The notes under the pieces: model-generated
The model's database searches: none
Seen by the model: the letters and a program-made list of their open reading frames with translations, nothing else
What the model was told of the DNA's origin: nothing
Position numbers and translations under genes: made by a program
Assembly (NCBI GenBank): GCA_037044905.1
Contig: JBAOKB010000182.1
Location: 62,001-126,000, forward strand
Reading direction: 5' to 3'
DNA: 64,000 bases
Source: Hortaea werneckii
Taxonomy: Eukaryota > Ascomycota > Dothideomycetes > Mycosphaerellales > Teratosphaeriaceae
Part shown: positions 31,392 through 40,300 of the stretch, piece by piece
Numbering within the stretch: the first letter of the stretch is position 1
Layout of the letters: every line of letters starts with the position of its first letter

Positions 31392-34300
31392 ATGGCCGCC
31401 CGCAACCTCGACGACTATGAGGCCAAGCTTCAGGATCCCTCAACCGACCTCAAGACCAAAGCCTCCTTGTTGACCGAGCTACGCGACCAATTTGACTCGT
31501 GGTGCCAGGGCAGCAGTTACGGGACTTTCTTGCACAAATTCGTGCCCATTTTCTTGCAGATCCTCTCGGGGCAGCCGGTCTTTACATCTACTTCTCCAGA
31601 GCAGAAATTGCGCAGCTGCGCATTGGAGATTTTACATCGATTACCACTGGGGTCGAGCGACAATGGCGTGGCGGAGCCATTCGCGGAGAAGATTGTCGAG
31701 ACGTGTCTGGGGCTGGTAAAGGTGGAAAATGAAGACAATGCGGTGCTATGTCTCAAGATCGTTATGGACTTTGTGAGATACTATACCAAGACTCAGGCGG
31801 TGGCGGAGAAAGCACAGCCGTTCTTAGAACTCATACTGGAGATCTTCGACGGCATGGAGCAAACGGTCAAGGACACATTCGAGAGCTCTTCGCCTGCACC
31901 TGCCACTGCTAATGCGCCTGGCACACCAAGCGGTGCTGGGGCGGGTACCCCGGGCTCACCAGTGGCTTCGCAGTCATCCTCTCTGGCTGCCCCAGACCCA
32001 ACAGTCGGCGAGCAGCAACAGACGAGACAGCTCGTGAAAGGCCTCCACAGCTTCAAGGTCGTTGCAGAATGCCCGATAATTGTCGTCTCCATCTTCCAGG
32101 CCCACCGCAGTCTGGCACCGAAGAACGTCCAGAAATTCACACCGAAGATCAAAACTACGCTCTTGTTGGAAGCCGGCCCACAAAAGCGTGCACATGAAGA
32201 GGCTGAATCTCGCGGCGACATATTCACAGGCGTCGCAAAGGAGATCAAGGCAAAGGGACAGACTGCCGCATTTGGAGACCTTGTGACCGCTCAAGTTAAG
32301 ACCATGAGCTTCCTCGCCTACCTACTGAGGGCATACCAGAGCACATTAAACGACTTTCTACCGCACCTGCCTCAGCTCACCGTTAGACTTCTACGAGACG
32401 TTCCAAGGAGTCATACAGCGACGCGTAAGGAGCTACTAGTGGCAATAAGACATATCATCAACTTCAACTTTAGGGACGTGTTTTTGCCTGTCATATTGCC
32501 TCTGCTGGATTCGAGGACGTTGGTGGGTGACAGTCTGACTGCGGACGTGAGTCTGCGGCCTCTTGCGTATACCATGCTGGCGGACTTGATACATCACGTG
32601 CGGGAAAAGCTATCGCCAGAGCAGATCGCTAAGGTAGTATCCGTCTACGTCGGCCACCTGACCGGCGACGATGGCGTTGAAGTACCAGGGACAAGCTATC
32701 AAACAATGAGTGCCAAGCTCCTCCTCAACATGGCCGAATGCATGTCCAAGGTGGAAGACAAGCGGGATGCGCGATTCCTGATGATGACAGTTTTGAATGG
32801 CATCGCTGATAAGTTTGCGGCTATGAACCGAGCTTATCCAAATGCCGTCAAAGTCTATCGTCAACAAGCAGAGTCCAGCCATAACGTTCTGGATGCACTA
32901 CCTGAATCTTCTGCGCCAGACGACAACAGAGGCGCCGAGAAGCCCGAGTGGGACGAGACTGACATTTTCGCCGGTGCCGCAATGCCTATCAAAGCCGTCA
33001 GCCCCAGAGATCGAGCAACCGACCCGGTCACCGAGAACAAATTCCTGTTCAAAAACCTTCTGCACGGACTGAAGACCTTCTTTTACCAGCTACGGAACTC
33101 GAACCCAGAGCATATCAAGGACTCTGTGGACAGCTCTATTGTGCCTATTAACTGGGGCGAGCTCTCATGTGGCTTCGAGGCTGAGGAAATCGAGGTACTG
33201 ATAAAACTTTTCCGGGAAGGAGCCCAGTGCTTCCAATACTATGCCCCTCTTGACCAGGAGGACAAACACGAACATCAAAATGGCGCAATCAAAGACTCAG
33301 CAGAGACCGCGAGCAATCAGAGCCTCGCGTCATCGACCGCGAGTTCGAAGGAGGAGAAGGATCTGCTGGAGACTTTCGCCACCATCTTCCATCATGTTGA
33401 TCCCGCGGCTTTCCATGAGATCTTCACATCCAAGTCACCCATCGCAGATGGCGAAGTTGGCGGCGAAGGCCAGAACGGAATCGAGTACCTATACGAGCAG
33501 TCGTTCAAGCACAGCGCACTCCTTCATATCCCGCAATTCCTGCTGGCAAGCGAAGCTACGAGCCCGGCATTCTGTGGTATGCTGCTTCGCTTCCTCATGA
33601 GCAAGCTTTCGGAGATAGGAGAGACAGATGGCACGAAGACATCCGTCCTACTTCGACTATTCAAGCTGAGCTTCATGGCCGTTACGCTGTTCTCTCAGCA
33701 CAATGAAGGTGTCCTCCTTCCGCACGTCCGCGAGCTGATCACCAAGGCGATCGAGCTCAGCGTCACAGCAGAGGAGCCATCGAATTACTTCCTGCTACTG
33801 CGAAGCCTTTTTAGGAGTATAGGCGGAGGTCGATTCGAGCACCTCTATAAGGAGATCCTACCTCTTCTGGAGATGCTGCTCGAAGTGCTCAACACCCAAC
33901 TTGCGGCCGCGCCCGCCGATGGTCCAAATCGAGATCTGTTTGTTGAGCTCAGTCTCACCGTTCCGGCGCGGCTAAGTCATCTACTGCCGCATTTGGGCTA
34001 TCTCATGAGGCCCTTGTGTGTAGCGCTACGTTCCGGTGAACGGGCGAATACGGCAGAGGGCCGCAGTGCGACTGCTGCTGCGGCTGAGAGGGGCAGTGCC
34101 GGAAGCAGCGAGTTGACTGCGCAAGGCCTTCGTACTCTGGAGCTCTGCGTAGACAACTTGACTGCTGACTACTTGGACCCAATCATGCAGCCCTGGATGG
34201 ACGAGATAATGGGCTCGTTGTGGCGGATGTTGAAGCCTGGTACATTGACCAACAACCCTCCGCCTGGGTCCGGCATTCCAGCTGTAGTCACAGGACACCA

Positions 34301-37300
34301 AGGCGCACATACAGCGGTCAGGATCTTAGGCAAGCTGGGTGGTAGGAATCGCCGCTTCCTCAATGGCCCTGCGCCGCTTGAGTATCGCGGATACGCGGAC
34401 GACGAGGCAAGCTTTGGCGTTCGCCTCATCGGCGCCATCAGCAATGGTGGCGAGCGTGCCATGCCTGCACGATTAGGTGTAGACACTGCGATTGACCGCC
34501 TTATTGAGCCTGTGCCTAAGGCGGAGAAGGCGAAGAAGGCAGATGATTTCTACAAGATGCAGGCATTCAAGCTTGTTACCAGCCACGTCAAGCTTCTGAT
34601 TGGGTACGACAATCTGCCTGATGACCTTGCCAGGCTTGTGCAGGCGCAGGCTGAGGATCTCGCAGAGAAGAAGTTCGAAGGAGGCGTGGACCTGTTCAGT
34701 GTCTCGGAACGACAGAAGAGCACGAACAAGCGGGATGCGCAGCAAGGCACTCTGCTCAAGCTTCTGAAGTCTCTCATGTTCGCTGCGGGCACCATTGACG
34801 AGCTCAAGCAGGAAGCCTCGGCCTTCTTGAAGAGTGTGTACAGGCACTTCATGATCATCGAGCTTGGCATTGCATTAGCGAGGGAGAGACACAAGAAGCG
34901 TCCCTTCGACGTGAAGAGCGGAGAAGGTCCTGTCTATATCGAGACATCTGTGCTTGCCGATGCCATATGCCAGAGCCTCGCCCATGACATCAAGGAAGTC
35001 AGAGAAGTGGCCGAGCAAGGTATGCAGTCATGCTTTAGTATTGCCGCTGCGCTTTTCGGTGCGCAGGAAGACAAGGCGGAGTGTCTACCTTTCTTTGGCA
35101 AGTTGGCAGAGGTGTGTGTGCATGCTTGCTACGAGGAGGAGTGGTTCACCAAGTCGTCCGGCGCTCTGGGCATCAGCGTGCTGCTGGACAGGAACAAACT
35201 GGCCCTCAGCGATCAGTGGGTCAGTGACCGCTTGCTCGATCTTGTCCGCGGATTACTCTACGTGATCAAAGACATGCCGCAGGACCTTCCCGCCGGTGTA
35301 CGTTTCAAAGCCAGGGACACCATTTTGGAACTGACCAGACGGTTTGGCGCTAGCAAGCTGGCCGACAAGACGCAGTTGGAGAACAAGGAAAATAAGCTGC
35401 ACCAACTTGCGAATCGCCTGATCGCCGAGGTCAGCCATATGAACCGCCATGTTCGCGACGCCGCACAGCAGGCACTGCGTGCTTTGGCGGAAGAGCTCGA
35501 AATGCCAATTCATGAGCTCGTGAACCCAGTAAAGGAGCCCCTGGTAGTGCCAATCTTTAACAAGCCGCTGCGAGCGCTGCCATTCGCGGCTCAGATTGGG
35601 TACATTGACGCAATCATGTTCTTGCTCGACATGGAGCACGACGTCCTCATCTTCAACGACGAACTGAACCGCCTGCTTTATGAGACGCTGGCGCTGGTTG
35701 ACGCGGACGATGAGAGCTTGGCCCAAAAGCCAGGCGAGTACAGAACTGCTGAGAGTATTGTTCGGTTGAGGATCAGTGGCCTGAGACTGCTGGGAACTGC
35801 TGTTCGCTTCCCCGGTTTTGCGTCCACGAGCGGTAGCGGTACGCCAAATAGCCAGCAGCAGTCGCAAGGGAGCCAACAAGGCCAGCAGCCAGCTGCTGTT
35901 GGTGCTCCAGGTGGACAGCACCGCGCCCGAGTGATCAGTATTTTCTTCAAGAGTCTCTACAGCAAGAACAAGGAAGTCTCGGGCGCTGCGAACGCAGGCC
36001 TCAAGGTGGTTCTTGCTGCCACGCAGAAGTTACCGAAGGACCTTCTACAGAACGGTCTGCGACCTATCCTTATGAATGTGCAGGATCCTAGGAAGCTATC
36101 TGTCGAAGGGCTCGAGGGGCTCCGGACCCTCCTCCAGCTTTTGACCAACTACTTCAAAGTGGAAATTGGCACGAGGCTGCTCGATCACATGAAGCACATT
36201 GCCGATCCAGCAACCCTTCAGAAGGTCTCATTCACCCTTATTGACGCGCAGCCGAAGATGAAGGTGGTGACTGCGATCTTTTCCGTCTTCCATCTGCTGC
36301 CTCCCGCAGCTGTCCAGTTCCTCCCGGAGCTTGTGGAGCGGGTCATCAATCTTGAAGCGAGCCTCCGCCGCTCGAGAAGCAGTCCGTTCCGTGAACCGCT
36401 GATCAAGTATCTAAATCACTATCCGAATGATAGCTGGCAGTTTTTCAGCGCGGCCATGAAAGATGAGAAAAAAGGCCGGTTCTTTGCGCAAGTGCTCGCG
36501 GACCCCGAGAGTGGTGCTCTGCGTGAGACCGTGGTCAAGGAGGCTGATGCCTTTGTCAACACTTTTACTAGTGGTGAAGGCCAAGAGAAGTCGCAGGCTA
36601 TGATCAACGCCATCCATGCGGCAGACGGCATCGCTGCTTTCGCACCCCACGGCAAGACGTTCGTTGAGAACGAGAAGGTCAGGTCTTCTCTGCTAGATGC
36701 CGCGAGGCAATTGCAAGCTTTGCGGGAACAGAACGCTTTGGCTAGTAACCTGCGTCTGGCCTCTGTGCAGAGCGGAGAGCAGATCATGCGCATCGCGACC
36801 GTCTACTTGGAGCATCACCCTGAGGATCTTGACTTCCTTTTCACGCTGACCGACTCCTCCACGAAGGGTGAGCTTCAGCCTTCTCCGGCCCTTTTCGGCT
36901 TCCTTTACAAGCGCATCATTACCAGCGATGACATTGAATATCAGCGCACCGTCATGAACCGCTGTGTTGATGTTTTCACGGATAAGACGACCGCTCAGAA
37001 GCTCAAGTGGTTCGTTTTCCACAATGTGCTCAATCCTATCTTGGCCACGGACGTCATGCGGAACTGGGACAGGCTTTCGGATGCGAATAACAAGGGCACT
37101 GCTCTGCTAGACAAATCGATGACGGACGCAATCCACAACAAGCTCTGGAAACCCCAATCAGTCATCGATACCTCGGACGATGGCACACAGGGTGTGGATC
37201 ACAGCCGCATGGAGTTGCTCCAGACGTCGGCCTTCTTGGTCAAATACCATCACAACATGCTTCAAGATGCTAGGAAGGACCTCATCAAGTTCGGCTGGAA

Positions 37301-40300
37301 CTTCATCCGTCTCGAGGATCACATCAACAAGTATGCGGCGTACTGTCTGATCGCCTACTTCATTGCGCATTACGAGACTCCACCGAAGATCGCCATGCAG
37401 GTCTACGGAGCTCTGTTGCGTGCGCACCAGGCTGAAGGCAAGAACTTGGTCATCCAGTCCCTAGAGATCTTGGAGCCTGTACTCAAGAAGCGTCTCGGTG
37501 GCCCTGATGGCCGGCAATCCGTCTGGGCTCGACTGCCCCGCAAGATCCTCAGCGAGGAGATTAGCAATGTGCAGCAGCTGACCAGTATCTACCATTTCCT
37601 CGTCCGCCATCCAGATTTGTTCTACGAGGCGCGCGATGGTTTCGCTGGCATCATGATCCAGTCGATGAACAAGGTCGCTCAGCTTCCGAGTCCCTCGGTG
37701 GAGAATCGCAGACTGGCCCTCAACATTTTCAGTCTCATGTACCAGTGGGAGGAGCGCACAGTAAGAGAGCAAGGTTCCCTTGCCGGGACTGAGTCGCCGA
37801 CGGGTGATGCATCGGCAACTCACAACGGGAAGCGCGGCGCGGTTGCGAGTGCACCCTCGCGACTGATGCTGATCAAGTACATGGTGCAATTTATCGCCAC
37901 ACTACCAGAGCGCTTCCCAGTCTCTGCACCCAAGCCAAAAGAAGGCGGACATGGGATGCAAGGCATGCAACCGCCTACCGAGACTATCACGAAAACTTTG
38001 GATTTCCTCAAGAAGCTGCTCTCGCCTCCGTACTGGGATGACCTTGATATCGATGCCATGTTCCCCAAGGTCACGGAGCAGATCCTCTGCAGCGACCATA
38101 AAACAGAGGAGAAGCAAGAAGTATGGACTACGAGAGTTATCAACACCATCCAGATACTCAAGGTCCTCGTCTGCAGCAGGTCCGATGAATGGATCGTTGC
38201 TCGTCTACCGCAGCTGCAGAAACTGCTGGGGAAGCCGCTCCGGAGCGAGAACATTGAAATCCAGGAAGCGTTGTACAACACCAACTTGCCGGATAGCGTC
38301 GTTCCGAGAACGCCGCCTTTGCTTCAGCGTATTCTCGAGGCGATCCCGTTGAGTCCGCCGGAAGATGAGCTCCCGGATGCAGATAGCTCGACAGAAGAAT
38401 TCGTCAACTTCCTCATGACCCTCGCTGGCGATGCCCTTAACAATGGCAACCACATGGCTGGCGTTAACGTCCTGTGGATTATGGCACAGCGAAAGCCGGA
38501 AGATGTTGATGTGCACATTCCTGGTCTACTGAAGGCCTTCCAGACTAAGCTTGCGCGGGATCATTTGAACGCACCCTCGCCGCAGCAAGCCATGATGCCT
38601 AACGCCCAGCAGCAGGCTCCTAGCCAAGAGGAAGCCGAGAGTACCGTGACCCTCATCATCAAGATTATCGACATGCTCTCTTCCCGGATCAGCTCCCTAG
38701 GCGAATCGCGCCGACCATACCTCAGTGTCCTCGCTAGTCTTGTGGAACGCTCAACGAGTATTGTGCTGTGTGAGAGGATCCTGGCGCAAGTGGAAGAATG
38801 GGTCTTCATGCCTACGGAGCCAGTGCCGACGCTCAAGGAAAAGACGGCGGTGCTTCAGAAAATGCTGCTGTTTGAGACGCGTGCAGATCCGACCTTGTAC
38901 ACCAAGTTCATGGATCTGGTGATCCGGATCTACGAAGACCCCAAGATTTTGCGATCCGAGCTTGCTGTTCGCATGGAGCATGCTTTCTTGATCGGGCTTA
39001 GAAGTCCCGATATCGAGATGAGATCTCGCTTCGTGTCGATCTTTGACCGTGCGCTCAGTCGTTCGACTAGCAATCGCTTCTTCAAGCTCATCGGCGAGCA
39101 GCAGTGGGATATTTTGCAGGATACTTTCTGGCTTAGTCAGATCATCCAGATGATGTTCGGCTCGATCGATCAGAGCACGGCGCTCCATCTGCATCCGGAG
39201 GACTTTAGATGTCTGTCGGCTTCGAACCTTTACGGTCCGTATGCGAACGATGCGCGTGATCCCATGAAGGACGATGGTATCGAGGGCATCATCAACGCTG
39301 AGAAGCAATTCATGCTTGATGTCGGGAGTGTACGATCACGAGATGTGTTGGGCCCTCTCGCTGACTTGCAGCACACTGACGCTCAGCTCGCGCACGACAT
39401 CTGGGTTTGCTACTTCCCTATGTGCTGGTCTACACTCTCCAAGGACGACCGTGAAGATATCGAGCAAGGATTGGTGGCTCTCCTGACCAAGGACCATCTT
39501 TCACGGCAGGTGGACAAGCGGCCTAATGTTGTAGCGACGTTGCTTGAAGGCATCGCTCGCGCCAAACCGATCTGCAAGTTCCCACCTCACGTCATGAAGT
39601 ATCTCGCCAAGGCATACGATGCTTGGTACGTGGCTGCCAATTTCATGGAAGACCTGGCAATGAAGCCGGTTATCGATACCTCGACAGTCCGCGAGAGCAA
39701 TTTGGATGCGCTTGTGGAAGTGTATGCCAGTCTTGAAGAAGGCGACCTCTTCTATGGCACTTGGCGTCGGCGTGCGCAATTTGTCGAGACGAACGCTGCG
39801 CTCTCGTATGAACAAAATGGCATTTGGGACAAAGCTCAGACCATGTACGAACAAGCGCAGATCAAAGCCCGCACAGGATCCTTGCCTTTCTCGCAAGGCG
39901 AGTACATGCTCTGGGAGGATCAGTGGGTCTTGTGTGCTCAGAAGCTTCAGCAGTGGGAGATTCTCGCTGAGTTCGCAAAGCACGAGAACATTAATGACCT
40001 GTACCTGGAGTCGACCTGGCGCAGCTTCGAGGCGTGGTCTAACAACGAGACTCGTGAGCAGCTGGACTCTGTCATCAAGGCTGTCTCGGACGCGCCGACA
40101 CCTCGCCGCATGTTCTTCCAGGCTTTTATGTCGCTCTTGAAGATGCATAACAAGCAGGACTCTCAGCAGGACTTCTCTAGAATCTGCGACGAGAACATTC
40201 AGCTCTCTGTGCGGAACTGGCACAAGCTTCCTCATCGCATCACCAATGCGCATGTCGGCCTTCTGCAGAACTTCCAGCAGTTGGTGGAACTTCACGATGC